From contig NZ_QJRL01000023.1 of the NCBI RefSeq assembly GCF_003205205.1, positions 1 through 64,000 of the forward strand: a DNA stretch of 64,000 nt. Direction: 5' to 3'. A program made the position numbers and the translations under genes. Below are positions 7,826 to 16,474 of the stretch, in pieces. Numbering within the stretch: the first letter of the stretch is position 1; each line of letters opens with the position of its first letter. Source of the stretch: Pseudomonas sp. LB-090624 (GTDB taxonomy: Bacteria > Pseudomonadota > Gammaproteobacteria > Pseudomonadales > Pseudomonadaceae). Under the pieces are notes generated by a model. It had not been told where the DNA came from. It saw only the letters and a program-made list of their open reading frames with translations, and did not search any database.

Positions 7826-8572
7826 TCAGCGCTTGGCCTGACGCTGACGCACGGCTTCGAACAGGCAAACCCCGGTGGCCACCGACACGTTCAGGCTGCT
7901 GACGCTACCGCCCATCGGCAACTTCACCAGGAAATCGCAATGCTCACGGGTGAGCCGGCGCATGCCCTTGCCTTCCGCGCCCATGATCATCACCAGCGGC
8001 CCGGTCAGATCCTGCTGATAAATCTCCTGCTCGGCCTCACCGGCGGTACCGACCACCCACAGACCACGCTGCTGCAACTTCTCCAGCGTACGCGCCAGGT
8101 TGGTCACGGCCACCAGCGGAATGACCTCGGCAGCACCGCAGGCCACCTTGCGCACAACCGGGGTAAGGGTTGCCGATTTGTCCTTGGGCACGATCACTGC
8201 CGTGGCACCGGCCGCATCCGCGGTACGCAAACAAGCACCGAGGTTGTGCGGATCGGTCACGCCGTCCAGCACCAGGATCAGCGGTGGCGTTTCTGTGCGT
8301 TCAAGCAGCTCTTCGAGCATCAACTCGCCCCACACCTGGCTCGGGCTGACCTCGGCAACGACGCCTTGGTGAACTCCCTCGACCCAGGCATCCATCTCAC
8401 GGCGCTCGGCCTGGCCCACCGCCACGCGGTTTTCCGCGGCCAGCGCCAACAGCGCCTGCAGGCGAGGTTCGCTGCGCCCTTCCGACAGCCAGATCTGCTT
8501 GACCCGCTTCGGATGGTGCTGCAGCAATGCCTGCACGGCATGCACGCCGTAGATCTTTTCCAGCTGACTCAT
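7826..8572 (-). CDS. rlmB: 23S rRNA (guanosine-2'-O-)-methyltransferase RlmB
   Basis: 248 residues. SpoU/TrmH-type methyltransferase that methylates Gm2251 of 23S rRNA. The N-terminal substrate-binding part starts MSQLEKIYGVHAVQALLQHHP. The knotted SAM domain has motif 1 LDGVTDPHNLGACLRTADAAG (about 100–120), motif 2 LVMIMGAEGKGM and motif 3 LPMGGSVSSLNVSVATG. Its ATG overlaps the rnr stop (ATGA), so the two are translationally coupled, as in E. coli where rlmB also follows rnr. Confidence 0.96.
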   Translation of the reverse strand: MSQLEKIYGVHAVQALLQHHPKRVKQIWLSEGRSEPRLQALLALAAENRVAVGQAERREMDAWVEGVHQGVVAEVSPSQVWGELMLEELLERTETPPLILVLDGVTDPHNLGACLRTADAAGATAVIVPKDKSATLTPVVRKVACGAAEVIPLVAVTNLARTLEKLQQRGLWVVGTAGEAEQEIYQQDLTGPLVMIMGAEGKGMRRLTREHCDFLVKLPMGGSVSSLNVSVATGVCLFEAVRQRQAKR

Positions 8573-11148
8573 GACTTGCTCTTGCTCTTGCGTGGCGCAC
8601 CGGACTTCGGTGGGCCTTTACGGTGCTTGGTAGGCTTGCCAGTGGCCTTGCCACCTTTGTCCGACTTGCTGCTGGCATGGCCGCCAGTGCGCGCCTCACT
8701 CATCAGCGCCTTCTTCATTTCGCGGCTTTTGCGCACTTCGGCGTTACGCTGCACGGCATCTTTCGGGAAGTACGCCTCGGCGGCTTCGCTCTTGCGGCTG
8801 CGTGGCTTGGGCGTGGCTTTCGCTTCGCTCAGCGGCGGCTGCTCAACCTTGTCGCCAGCGGGTGCGGCGCTGCGCTGCTTGCGACCGATCGGTGCGGCAA
8901 GGGTCTTCTCCGACACTTCGAAGTCGATCTTGCGCTCGTCCAGGTCGACGCGCATCACCTTGACTTCGATGGTGTCGCCCAGGCGGAAGCTACGCCCGGT
9001 ACGCTCGCCGGACAGGCGGTGGTGTACCGGGTCGAAGTGGTAGTAGTCACCCGGCAGCGCGCTGACGTGCACCAGGCCTTCCACATAGATGTCGGTCAGC
9101 TCGACGAACAGGCCGAAGCCGGTCACCGCAGTGATCACGCCCGGGAAGGTCTCGCCAACACGGTCCTTCATGAACTCGCACTTGAGCCAGTTGACCACGT
9201 CACGAGTTGCTTCGTCAGCGCGGCGCTCGGTCATCGAGCACTGCTCGCCGAGTTGCTCCAGGGTGTTTTCGTCGTACGGATAAATACGCGCCTTGGGGAT
9301 GCTCATGGCACAGGCACGCTTGACGTGCGGGGTATCGACCTTGGAGCGGATGATGCTGCGGATGGCGCGATGCACCAGCAGGTCCGGGTAACGACGGATC
9401 GGCGAGGTGAAGTGGGTGTAAGCCTCGTAATTCAGGCCAAAGTGGCCATTGTTCTCGGTGCTGTACACGGCCTGGCTCAGCGAGCGCAGCATCACCGTCT
9501 GGATCAGGTGGAAGTCCGGGCGACCGGCGATGCTCGCCAGCAAGGCCTGGTAATCCTTCGGCGACGGGTCCTTGCCCTTGTGCAGGCTCAGGCCCAGCTC
9601 GCCGAGGAAGGCGCGCAGTTTTTCCAGGCGCTCCGGCGGCGGACCGTCGTGCACGCGGTACAGGGCCGGTACGCCGTGTTTCTGCAGGAACTCGGCGGTG
9701 GCCACGTTGGCCGCCAGCATGCATTCCTCGATCAGCTTGTGGGCGTCGTTGCGCACGGTCGGGCGGATTTCCGCGATCTTGCGCTCGTCACCAAAGATGA
9801 TGCGAGTTTCCTGGGTCTCGAAGTCGATGGCACCCCGGGTGTGACGCGCCTCCACCAGCACCTTGTACAGGTTGTACAGGTTCTTCAGGTCCGGCACGAC
9901 CTCCTTGTACTCTTCGCGCAGCGCCTTGCCCTCTCGGGTACGCGAGTGCTCGAGCATGCTGCTGACCTTGTTGTAGGTCAGGCGGGCGTGGGAGTGGATC
10001 ACACCTTCGTAGAACTGGTAGTCGACCATCTGGCCGGCTTTGTTCATGGTCATTTCACAGACCATGGCCAGGCGATCGACATGCGGGTTCAGCGAGCACA
10101 GGCCGTTGGACAGCTCTTCGGGGAGCATCGGCACCACGCGCTCGGGGAAGTACACCGAGTTGCCGCGCTGCTGGGCCTCGACGTCCAGGGCCGACCCCAG
10201 GCGCACATAGCTGGACACATCGGCGATGGCCACGTACAGGCGCCAGCCACCGGAGAACAGGCGCAGCTTGCCGAGCGGTTCGCAATAGACGGCGTCGTCG
10301 AAGTCGCGGGCGTCTTCACCGTCGATGGTGACGAACGGCAGGTGACGCAGGTCGACGCGCTTCTCCTTGTCCTTGTCTTCGACTTCGGAGCGGAACTTGC
10401 GCGCTTCCTTGATCACGTCCTTGGGCCAGACATGCGGAATGTCGTAGCTGCGCAGGGCAACGTCGATTTCCATGCCAGGGGCCATGTAGTTGCCGATGAC
10501 CTCCACCACGTCGCCTTGCGGCTGGAAGCGTGGGGTTGGCCAGTGGGTGATCTTGATCTCGACGAACTGGCCGATCTTCGCGCCACCGTTGCGCCCGGCA
10601 GTAACCAGCACTTCCTGCTGAATTTTCGGGTTGTCCGGGGTCACGTAACCGATGCCACCTTCTTCGAAGTAGCGACCGACCACGCTTTCGTGGGCGCGGG
10701 AGATGACCTCGACCAGCACGCCTTCGCGACGACCCCGGCGGTCGACGCCAGAAACGCGGGCTAGGCCCCGATCACCGTCGAACACCAGGCGCATCTGCGA
10801 CGGGCTGAGGAACAGGTCTTCGCTGCCGTCATCCGGGATAAGGAAACCGAAACCGTCGCGGTGGCCGGAGACGCGGCCGCAGATCAGGTCCAGCTTGTCT
10901 ACCGGGGCATAAGTGCCGCGCCGGGTATAGATAAGCTGGCCATCGCGTTCCATGGCACGCAGGCGACGGCGCAGGGCTTCGATCTGGTCTTCTTCATACA
11001 GACCAAACTCTTTCGCCAGCTCCTCGCGTGCAGCAGGTTCGCCACGGTCGGCAAGGCGCTGCAGGATCAGCTCACGGCTGGGAATGGGGTTGTCGTATTT
11101 TTCCGCTTCGCGAGCGGCCTCGGGATCGAGGGATTGCCAATCGGCCAT
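8569..11148 (-). CDS. rnr: ribonuclease R
   Basis: 859 residues from the ATG at 11148 (MADWQSLDPEAAREAEKY…). The frame extends 71 codons further upstream into the tRNA-side intergenic region, which I reject as non-homologous. RNase R is a processive 3'–5' exonuclease that degrades structured RNA. Order: N-terminal helix-turn-helix RNB_N, two cold-shock domains, RNB catalytic domain with TIDGEDARDFDDAVY (catalytic acidic residues) and HFTSPIRRYPDLLVHR, a C-terminal S1 domain (GVITAVTGFGLFVELTDIYVEGLVH) and a Lys/Ser-rich basic tail from about 760 on. First gene of the rnr–rlmB unit. Confidence 0.96.
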   Translation of the reverse strand: MADWQSLDPEAAREAEKYDNPIPSRELILQRLADRGEPAAREELAKEFGLYEEDQIEALRRRLRAMERDGQLIYTRRGTYAPVDKLDLICGRVSGHRDGFGFLIPDDGSEDLFLSPSQMRLVFDGDRGLARVSGVDRRGRREGVLVEVISRAHESVVGRYFEEGGIGYVTPDNPKIQQEVLVTAGRNGGAKIGQFVEIKITHWPTPRFQPQGDVVEVIGNYMAPGMEIDVALRSYDIPHVWPKDVIKEARKFRSEVEDKDKEKRVDLRHLPFVTIDGEDARDFDDAVYCEPLGKLRLFSGGWRLYVAIADVSSYVRLGSALDVEAQQRGNSVYFPERVVPMLPEELSNGLCSLNPHVDRLAMVCEMTMNKAGQMVDYQFYEGVIHSHARLTYNKVSSMLEHSRTREGKALREEYKEVVPDLKNLYNLYKVLVEARHTRGAIDFETQETRIIFGDERKIAEIRPTVRNDAHKLIEECMLAANVATAEFLQKHGVPALYRVHDGPPPERLEKLRAFLGELGLSLHKGKDPSPKDYQALLASIAGRPDFHLIQTVMLRSLSQAVYSTENNGHFGLNYEAYTHFTSPIRRYPDLLVHRAIRSIIRSKVDTPHVKRACAMSIPKARIYPYDENTLEQLGEQCSMTERRADEATRDVVNWLKCEFMKDRVGETFPGVITAVTGFGLFVELTDIYVEGLVHVSALPGDYYHFDPVHHRLSGERTGRSFRLGDTIEVKVMRVDLDERKIDFEVSEKTLAAPIGRKQRSAAPAGDKVEQPPLSEAKATPKPRSRKSEAAEAYFPKDAVQRNAEVRKSREMKKALMSEARTGGHASSKSDKGGKATGKPTKHRKGPPKSGAPRKSKSKS

Positions 11149-11311
11149 CAGAAGGGGTTCACCTTGGGGTATATAGATAGGAATTCTGGCATAGGCGTAT
11201 TGAAACCGGAAATGTCGGCCTTGGACAGCCCCCGCTGCAGTGCATGAACAGCAGGAATAGGCCTGTGGAATCAACAAGTTGGATTTTTTGAAATTTTTTT
11301 TGCCTTGGGGG

Positions 11312-11340
11312 TTTACAGCCCCCCGGACCGTCCGTATAGT
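11312..11340 (+). promoter_or_regulatory. sigma70 promoter of the tRNA-Leu pair
   Basis: TTTACA (11312–11317) and TATAGT (11335–11340) are exactly 17 bases apart, followed by a GC-rich start region typical of stable-RNA promoters. It lies 80 bases before the first tRNA. Confidence 0.8.
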
Positions 11341-11420
11341 GCGCACCACAACGACGGACAAGCCCGCAGTTGTAGTAGAGATTAGCGACGCTGTAAAGCA
11401 TCAAATAATCTCGAATGTGT

Positions 11421-11507
11421 GCCCAGGTGGCGGAATTGGTAGACGCGCTGGTTTCAGGTATCAGTGACCGCAAGGTCGTGGAAGTTCGAGTCTTCTCCTG
11501 GGCACCA
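11421..11507 (+). tRNA. tRNA-Leu (CAG)
   Basis: An 87-base type II tRNA. The acceptor GCCCAGG pairs with CCTGGGC before an encoded CCA, the D arm is GCGGAATTGGTAGACGC, and the anticodon loop TTCAGGT holds CAG. The variable arm hairpin GACCGCAAGGTC and the TTCGAGT T-loop follow. It reads CUG leucine codons. Confidence 0.96.
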
Positions 11508-11595
11508 AGTATTTTCAAGTAACAGATGACCAAGGATCTGTTACTACTGTGTGAAAGCGAACGTTTTTCGCATTCATCAGATGATTCAAAGCTTT

Positions 11596-11682
11596 GCCCA
11601 GGTGGCGGAATTGGTAGACGCGCTGGTTTCAGGTATCAGTGACTTAACGGTCGTGGAAGTTCGAGTCTTCTCCTGGGCACCA
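11596..11682 (+). tRNA. tRNA-Leu (CAG), second copy
   Basis: Same sequence as the copy 175 bases upstream except in the variable arm (GACTTAACGGTC instead of GACCGCAAGGTC), and with encoded CCA. The two are probably one transcript from the promoter at 11312, ended by the terminator at 11686. Confidence 0.96.
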
Positions 11683-11685
11683 TAC

Positions 11686-11715
11686 AAAAACCCACTAGCT
11701 TGCTAGTGGGTTTTT
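11686..11715 (+). terminator. rho-independent terminator of the tRNA operon
   Basis: AAAAACCCACTAGC and GCTAGTGGGTTTTT pair over 14 bp around TT, followed by further T residues. It begins four bases after the second tRNA. Confidence 0.92.
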
Positions 11716-11846
11716 TCTTGCCTGCGTTTTTTGCCTCACGCCCTTCCCCGCTATCTCCTTGCCAATGAGGCGTAGACCTGTCGCGGCCTTTTCAGACCGT
11801 TGCACCATGGTCTGACCATGAATTTATCGTCACCCGGCCACTTGAG

Positions 11847-11860
11847 AAACGATTTCGTTT
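11847..11860. promoter_or_regulatory. 14-bp palindrome upstream of the iron-type transporter
   Basis: AAACGA-TT-TCGTTT is a perfect inverted repeat 45 bases before the start codon, in an AT-rich context (…TTTACCATTGTTTCC). An operator function, for example iron-responsive, is possible, but it does not match the Fur consensus well. Confidence 0.3.
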
Positions 11861-11904
11861 ACCATTGTTTCCGAATATGTAGCCGTAAGCGAGGAAGTAC
11901 CCGC

Positions 11905-12918
11905 ATGACGATCCGCCCGCAACCGCTGATGCGCACCCTGGCCGCCGCCGTGCTGAGCCTGGTCATCGGCGCCCCGGCCGCCATGGCAGACGCACCGGTC
12001 ACCCTGACCATGTACAACGGTCAGCACAAGGAAATCGGCGAAGCCATCGCCAAGGCCTACGAGGCCAAGACCGGCATTCACATCAATATCCGCAAGGGCA
12101 GCAGCAACCAGCTGGCCAGCCAGATCATCGAGGAAGGCGACCGCTCGCCGGCCGACATCATCTATACCGAAGAGTCCCCGCCACTCAACAACCTTGGCGA
12201 GTTGGGCCTGCTGGCAAAGATCGACGACGCCACGCTGAACATGCTGCCCAAGGAATATGTGGCCGCCAACGGCTCCTGGATGGGCGTTACCGCACGCACC
12301 CGGGTGGTGGTCTACAACCCGAAGAAGATCGACGAGAAAGACCTGCCGACCACCGTCATGGATTTCGCCAACCCTGAGTGGGACGGCCGCGTCGGCTACG
12401 TGCCGACCAGCGGTGCCTTCCAGGAACAGGCCGTAGCCATTCTGAAAATGCACGGCCGCGAAGCCACCGAAGAATGGCTGACCGGTCTGAAAGCCTTCGG
12501 CAAGACCTACACCAACAACATGGTTGCGCTGAAAGCCGTTGAAAAAGGCGAAGTCGCTGCCGTGCTGGTGAACAACTATTACTGGTACGCACTGGAGCGT
12601 GAGCGCGGCAAGCTCGACTCGAAGTTGTACTACTTGGCCGATGGCGATGCCGGCAACCTGGTGACTATCTCTGGCGCCGCTGCGGTCAAGGCCAGCAAGC
12701 ACCCGAAAGAAGCCCAGGCTTTGCTCAACTGGATGGCCAGCGAAGAAGGCCAGCGCGTGATCACCCAGACCACCGCCGAATACCCGCTACATAAAGGCAT
12801 GGTCTCCGACCGTGGCCTGAAACCGTTCGAGGAGCTGCGCCCACCGAAAATTTCGCCGGCTGACCTGGGCAATGCCGAGGAAGCTATCGAGCTTGAACGT
12901 GAGGTCGGCCTGCTCTGA
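11905..12918 (+). CDS. iron(III)-type ABC transporter, periplasmic binding protein (FbpA-like)
   Basis: 337 residues from ATG 11905, chosen because GAGGAAG lies at 11891–11897 and the protein then begins with a signal peptide (…LAAAVLSLVIGAPAAMADA, cleavage near residue 28). The mature part starts VTLTMYNGQHKEIGEAIAKAYEAKTG, typical of the FutA/FbpA/thiamine-type solute-binding fold. PADIIYTEESPPLNNLGELGLL and the NNYYWYALERERG region supply the paired tyrosines (YYWY) that hold Fe3+ in FbpA. Its stop overlaps the start of the permease gene (TGATG). Iron as substrate is a family-based prediction. Confidence 0.85.
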   Translation: MTIRPQPLMRTLAAAVLSLVIGAPAAMADAPVTLTMYNGQHKEIGEAIAKAYEAKTGIHINIRKGSSNQLASQIIEEGDRSPADIIYTEESPPLNNLGELGLLAKIDDATLNMLPKEYVAANGSWMGVTARTRVVVYNPKKIDEKDLPTTVMDFANPEWDGRVGYVPTSGAFQEQAVAILKMHGREATEEWLTGLKAFGKTYTNNMVALKAVEKGEVAAVLVNNYYWYALERERGKLDSKLYYLADGDAGNLVTISGAAAVKASKHPKEAQALLNWMASEEGQRVITQTTAEYPLHKGMVSDRGLKPFEELRPPKISPADLGNAEEAIELEREVGLL

Positions 12919-14483
12919 TGACCGCCGCCCTGTCCGAGCCGGCGCCGGTACTCTTCGTACCGCGCCGCAAGCGCCCCTCGATCTGGGTGCTGCTGCCTGT
13001 GCTGTTCCTGGTGGCGATGAGCCTGCTGCCATTGGCCTATGTCGCCATCAAAGCCTGGGAAGCCGGCTGGCGAGAGGCTTTGCACCTGCTGTGGCGGCCC
13101 TTTGTCTGGGGGCTGATGCGCAACACCCTGATGCTGATGGTCGGCGTGACACTGACCTGTATGGTGGTAGGTCTGGCCCTTGCCTGGCTGCTGGAGCGTA
13201 GCAACCTGGCCGGGCGCCGGCTGTGGGGCGTGGTGCTGTGCCTGCCATTCGCCGTACCGTCGTTCGTCAGCAGCTTTACCTGGGTGTCGCTCAGCTCGGA
13301 CTTCGAAGGGCTTGGCGGGGCGATCATGGTCATGGCGCTGTCCAAGTACCCGCTGGTGTTCCTGCCGTTGGCCGCCACGCTGCGCAACCTCGATACCTCG
13401 CTGGAGGAGTCGGCGCGCACCCTGGGTTGCAGCCGCTGGGGCGTGTTCATCAAGGTCACCCTGCCGCTGTTGTGGCCATCGATGCTCGGTGGCGCGCTGC
13501 TGATTGCCCTGCACATGCTGGTGGAGTTCGGCGCCCTGTCGATTCTCGGCCTGCAAACCTTCACCACGGCGATCTACCAGCAGTTCGAACTGGAGTTCAG
13601 CAATGCCAACGCGGCCATGCTGTCTGCCGTGCTGCTGGCGATGTGTCTGGTGATGCTGTGGTTGGAGTTGCGCGTACGTGGCAAGGCCCGCCATGTACGC
13701 ATCGGCCAGGGCGTAGCACGCCGCGCCCAGCCGGTGCGACTGCGCGGCTGGGCGGTGTTGGCGCAACTGTTCTGCGCGGCCTTGGCGGTGCTGGGCAGCG
13801 GTATTCCGCTGGCGATGCTTGGCTACTGGCTGAGCGTGGGTTCGTCGGCGGCGTTCCCGGTGGCGGCCATCTCGAAGGCGTTGTTCACCTCGCTGTCGGT
13901 GTCGCTAGGCGGCGCCGGCTTCTGCGTACTGCTGGCGCTGCCTATCAGCTTTTTGGTGGTGCGCTACAAAGGCCGTCTGGCGATCTGGGCCGAGCGTCTG
14001 CCCTATCTGCTGCACGCCCTGCCCGGCCTGGTGATTGCCCTGACCCTGGTGTTTTTTGCGCTGCACTACGTGCCGGCGCTGTACCAGACCACGGCCTTGC
14101 TGCTGCTGGCGTATGCGCTGCTGTTCCTGCCGTTAGCGCAATCACCGGTGCGCACCGCGCTGAACAAAGCTTCGCCAACGCTGGAAGAAGCGGCCCGTAC
14201 CTTGGGTGCCAGCAGCTTTACCGCGTTCTGCCGGGTGACCTTGCCGATCATCTTCCCGGCCATGGCGGCGGCCTTCGCCCTGGTGTTCCTGGATGCCATG
14301 AAGGAGCTGACGGCGACCCTGCTGCTCAGCCCGACCGGCATGACCACCCTGGCCACCGAGGTGTGGGCCCACACAGCCAACGTCGAGTTCGCGGCGGCAG
14401 CGCCGTATGCGGCGTTGCTGATCGTGGTGTCGGGGTTGCCGGTTTACCTGCTGACCACGCGGATGTATCTGAACAAGGCCTGA
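12918..14483 (+). CDS. iron-type ABC transporter permease (FbpB-like, two fused halves)
   Basis: 521 residues with about 12 membrane segments in two homologous halves. Each half carries the EAA loop that docks the ATPase: EESARTLGCSRWGVFIKVTLP (about 158–178) and EEAARTLGASSFTAFCRVTLP (about 421–441). This double-length permease is the FbpB/ThiP type. Overlap with the binding-protein gene shows an operon. No ATP-binding gene follows; the next gene is convergent, so the ATPase must come from elsewhere. Confidence 0.88.
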   Translation: MTAALSEPAPVLFVPRRKRPSIWVLLPVLFLVAMSLLPLAYVAIKAWEAGWREALHLLWRPFVWGLMRNTLMLMVGVTLTCMVVGLALAWLLERSNLAGRRLWGVVLCLPFAVPSFVSSFTWVSLSSDFEGLGGAIMVMALSKYPLVFLPLAATLRNLDTSLEESARTLGCSRWGVFIKVTLPLLWPSMLGGALLIALHMLVEFGALSILGLQTFTTAIYQQFELEFSNANAAMLSAVLLAMCLVMLWLELRVRGKARHVRIGQGVARRAQPVRLRGWAVLAQLFCAALAVLGSGIPLAMLGYWLSVGSSAAFPVAAISKALFTSLSVSLGGAGFCVLLALPISFLVVRYKGRLAIWAERLPYLLHALPGLVIALTLVFFALHYVPALYQTTALLLLAYALLFLPLAQSPVRTALNKASPTLEEAARTLGASSFTAFCRVTLPIIFPAMAAAFALVFLDAMKELTATLLLSPTGMTTLATEVWAHTANVEFAAAAPYAALLIVVSGLPVYLLTTRMYLNKA

Positions 14484-14486
14484 AGA

Positions 14487-14511
14487 TGCCGGGCCGCAGC
14501 ACGGCCCGGCA
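14487..14511. terminator. bidirectional hairpin between convergent genes
   Basis: TGCCGGGCCG pairs with CGGCCCGGCA (10 bp) around CAGCA, four bases after the permease stop and just past the end of the minus-strand cluster. Neither side has a long T run, so termination may be incomplete. Confidence 0.6.
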
Positions 14512-14519
14512 CATCCGCT

Positions 14520-14951
14520 TCAGCGAAGGAGCGACGTACGCATCGCCCCCTGTTCGGGCACTGCTTCGGGCGCACGCAACTCAAACACCGCAAACACCAG
14601 CAACACCGCTGCCAATGCCCAAAGGATGGGCGTGGCCCCCTGACTGAGGGCAAACAGTTGCAGAACAATCACTAGCAACCTCAAGAGCGCATTCAATCGG
14701 CCATTGGCAGCCGAAGGTTCACGCCAGCGGGCCACCCCCCAGGCCACGTAGGCCAGCGCACCCAGGTTGATAAAAAACAGCGACGTGGAATCAAGCGCCG
14801 CAAAAGCGGTGCCCAAGCCAAGCCAGGCATCCAGCCCGGCAAAGGCCTGCAACGCCAGACTGGCGACCACCGGCAAGGCAAAGGGTAGCGTGGCGATGAT
14901 GTCGTACACCGCGCCGACACGAACGATGGTTGCGTAGCGGGACTGGCTCAT
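14520..14951 (-). CDS. small integral membrane protein, function unknown
   Basis: 143 residues from ATG 14951 with GGAGG ten bases upstream. A TTG at 14960 is too close to that site. Four hydrophobic segments are visible (for example ATLPFALPVVASLALQAF and LWALAAVLLVFAVFEL), with a short polar tail. It overlaps nothing but follows the SDR gene by five bases, so it appears to be the last gene of the luxI–afsA-like cluster. I do not recognise a specific family. A role in product export or self-protection is only a guess from position. Confidence 0.7.
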   Translation of the reverse strand: MSQSRYATIVRVGAVYDIIATLPFALPVVASLALQAFAGLDAWLGLGTAFAALDSTSLFFINLGALAYVAWGVARWREPSAANGRLNALLRLLVIVLQLFALSQGATPILWALAAVLLVFAVFELRAPEAVPEQGAMRTSLLR

Positions 14952-14956
14952 GATGT

Positions 14957-15694
14957 TCAAACCTCCGTGTGCATACGTTCAAGAAGTTGCCTGACTTCGT
15001 AGAATTGCCCCGACTGCAGGGCCAAGGCATGGCGACAACCAAGCAAAGTGACAATATCTTCGGCGCGCTTGGCCGGGCTGACGATATAGCCAGGCTGGCC
15101 AGAGCGCTCGCGCAAGGCGACAAGCTCTGCAAAGCGCTCATCCGCGTTCAAGATGGTCTGGGCCACCAAGGTGTCGACGTTGCACAGGCCGAACACGGCA
15201 AAGAACACCTCTGGGTTTTCCAGGTGGTAGACCTTGGCAAGGGCATTCAGCGCGGCCTTCGACACACTGTAGGAAAGCATGCCCGCACGCTGGCGAATGC
15301 CTGACACCGACGCAGAAAACACCACCTGCCGAGGCTGCGAGTCTCGACACAAGAGCAAGTCGAGCACCCATTTGACGGCCACCACGTTCAAGTCCAACAC
15401 CTCGCGAAAGGCATCTACCGAGGTGCTGACGGCCAGTTCCGGAGCGTGCCCGAACGTGCCGGCATTAAGGTAGGCGGTGTCGAAACAGGTTTCACCCAGA
15501 AACATTTGCAGCGCTGGATAGGCGCGCTCAGGTGCACACAGGTCCAGCGCCCGAAAATGAAACCCCGGATGCTGCTGCAAATCTTCTGGCACACGGCGCG
15601 ACACGCCCCATACCTCATCCCCGCGCGCCAGGTGCAACGCGGCCAGCGCGTGGCCAATACCCGAGCTGACTCCGCTGATGAATACGTGCCTCAT
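14957..15694 (-). CDS. short-chain dehydrogenase/reductase (SDR), second
   Basis: 245 residues. NAD(P)-binding motif ISGVSSGIG (about 6–14) is a variant of TGxxxGIG. The NAG motif is seen in LNAGTFG, and the active site is Ser (SASVSG) with YSVSK (Tyr/Lys). It is divergent from the first SDR and carries an extended C-terminal half. Its ATG overlaps the stop of the preceding SDR (ATGA), so co-expression in the cluster is near certain. Likely role: reduction of a keto group of the cluster product, or an epimerising partner. Substrate unknown. Confidence 0.85.
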   Translation of the reverse strand: MRHVFISGVSSGIGHALAALHLARGDEVWGVSRRVPEDLQQHPGFHFRALDLCAPERAYPALQMFLGETCFDTAYLNAGTFGHAPELAVSTSVDAFREVLDLNVVAVKWVLDLLLCRDSQPRQVVFSASVSGIRQRAGMLSYSVSKAALNALAKVYHLENPEVFFAVFGLCNVDTLVAQTILNADERFAELVALRERSGQPGYIVSPAKRAEDIVTLLGCRHALALQSGQFYEVRQLLERMHTEV

Positions 15695-16464
15695 TCGAAC
15701 TTGCCAATGTGGTACCCACCATCGACGCTCAACACACTGCCGGTGATGTAGCTAGCACTCGCGCCCAGCAGGAACAGCACGGCATCGGCCACCTCGCCAG
15801 GCTCGCCAAAGCGCTTCATCACGGTTGCATTGATCTTGCGTTGAGTGCCTGCAGGGTTGGCTGCCAGTCTTTCGGCTGAGTTCATCCCCCCCATGATCGG
15901 CCCTGGCGCTACAGCATTGACCCGCACCGCGTGTCGGCCGTCTTGATCACAGGCATTTTCCATCGCCACGACCTGAGTCAAGGCATTGAGCGCCGCCTTG
16001 CTGGCGACGTACGCAGCCTGGCTGGGCATGGCCATCACGCCGGCGCAGGATGAAACGTTGACGATCGAGCCCCCTGCTCGCCGGGCGATCAAGCGCAACT
16101 CCTGCTGCAGGCAGTACAACGGACCATGCAGGTTGATACGAATCACCCGGTCCCAGTCTTCCACCTGCAGGTCGGCCACCGGCGCATAGGGTGCAGTCAC
16201 ACCCGCCGCGTTGACAGCATGGTCAAGGCCACCGAAGCATCTTTCGATTTCACCGAACGCATCCCGCACGGCACCGGCTTCAGCCACATCACAGGCAATG
16301 AACTGCGCACCATCGCCCAATACCTGCAAGGCCGCTCGGCCCTTTTCCAGGTTACGTCCCAGTACCACCACGCGCGCTCCTTCTGCCAGGAGGCGCTGAG
16401 CGACGACCAGGCCGATACCGTTGGTGCCGCCCGTCACGGCGACCACTTTTCCTGCAAGTTGCAT
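15691..16464 (-). CDS. short-chain dehydrogenase/reductase (SDR), first (FabG-like)
   Basis: 257 residues from ATG 16464 with AAGGAG upstream. Classical SDR: TGGTNGIG cofactor motif (about 10–17), NAAG (NAAGVTAPY), active-site Ser in VNVSSCAG and YVASK (Tyr/Lys), and a C-terminal FLLGASASYITGSVLSVDGG typical of FabG-like ketoreductases. In Streptomyces butyrolactone pathways a reductase of this kind (ScbB/BarS1-type) reduces the 6-keto group. Here the same role is suggested by the AfsA-like gene two positions upstream, but is inference. Confidence 0.9.
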   Translation of the reverse strand: MQLAGKVVAVTGGTNGIGLVVAQRLLAEGARVVVLGRNLEKGRAALQVLGDGAQFIACDVAEAGAVRDAFGEIERCFGGLDHAVNAAGVTAPYAPVADLQVEDWDRVIRINLHGPLYCLQQELRLIARRAGGSIVNVSSCAGVMAMPSQAAYVASKAALNALTQVVAMENACDQDGRHAVRVNAVAPGPIMGGMNSAERLAANPAGTQRKINATVMKRFGEPGEVADAVLFLLGASASYITGSVLSVDGGYHIGKFE

Positions 16465-16474
16465 TGGACTCTCC

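Noticed and set aside
8623..10764. 713-codon open frame antisense to rnr
   Set aside because: Shadow of high-G+C coding sequence; rnr on the other strand is fully conserved.
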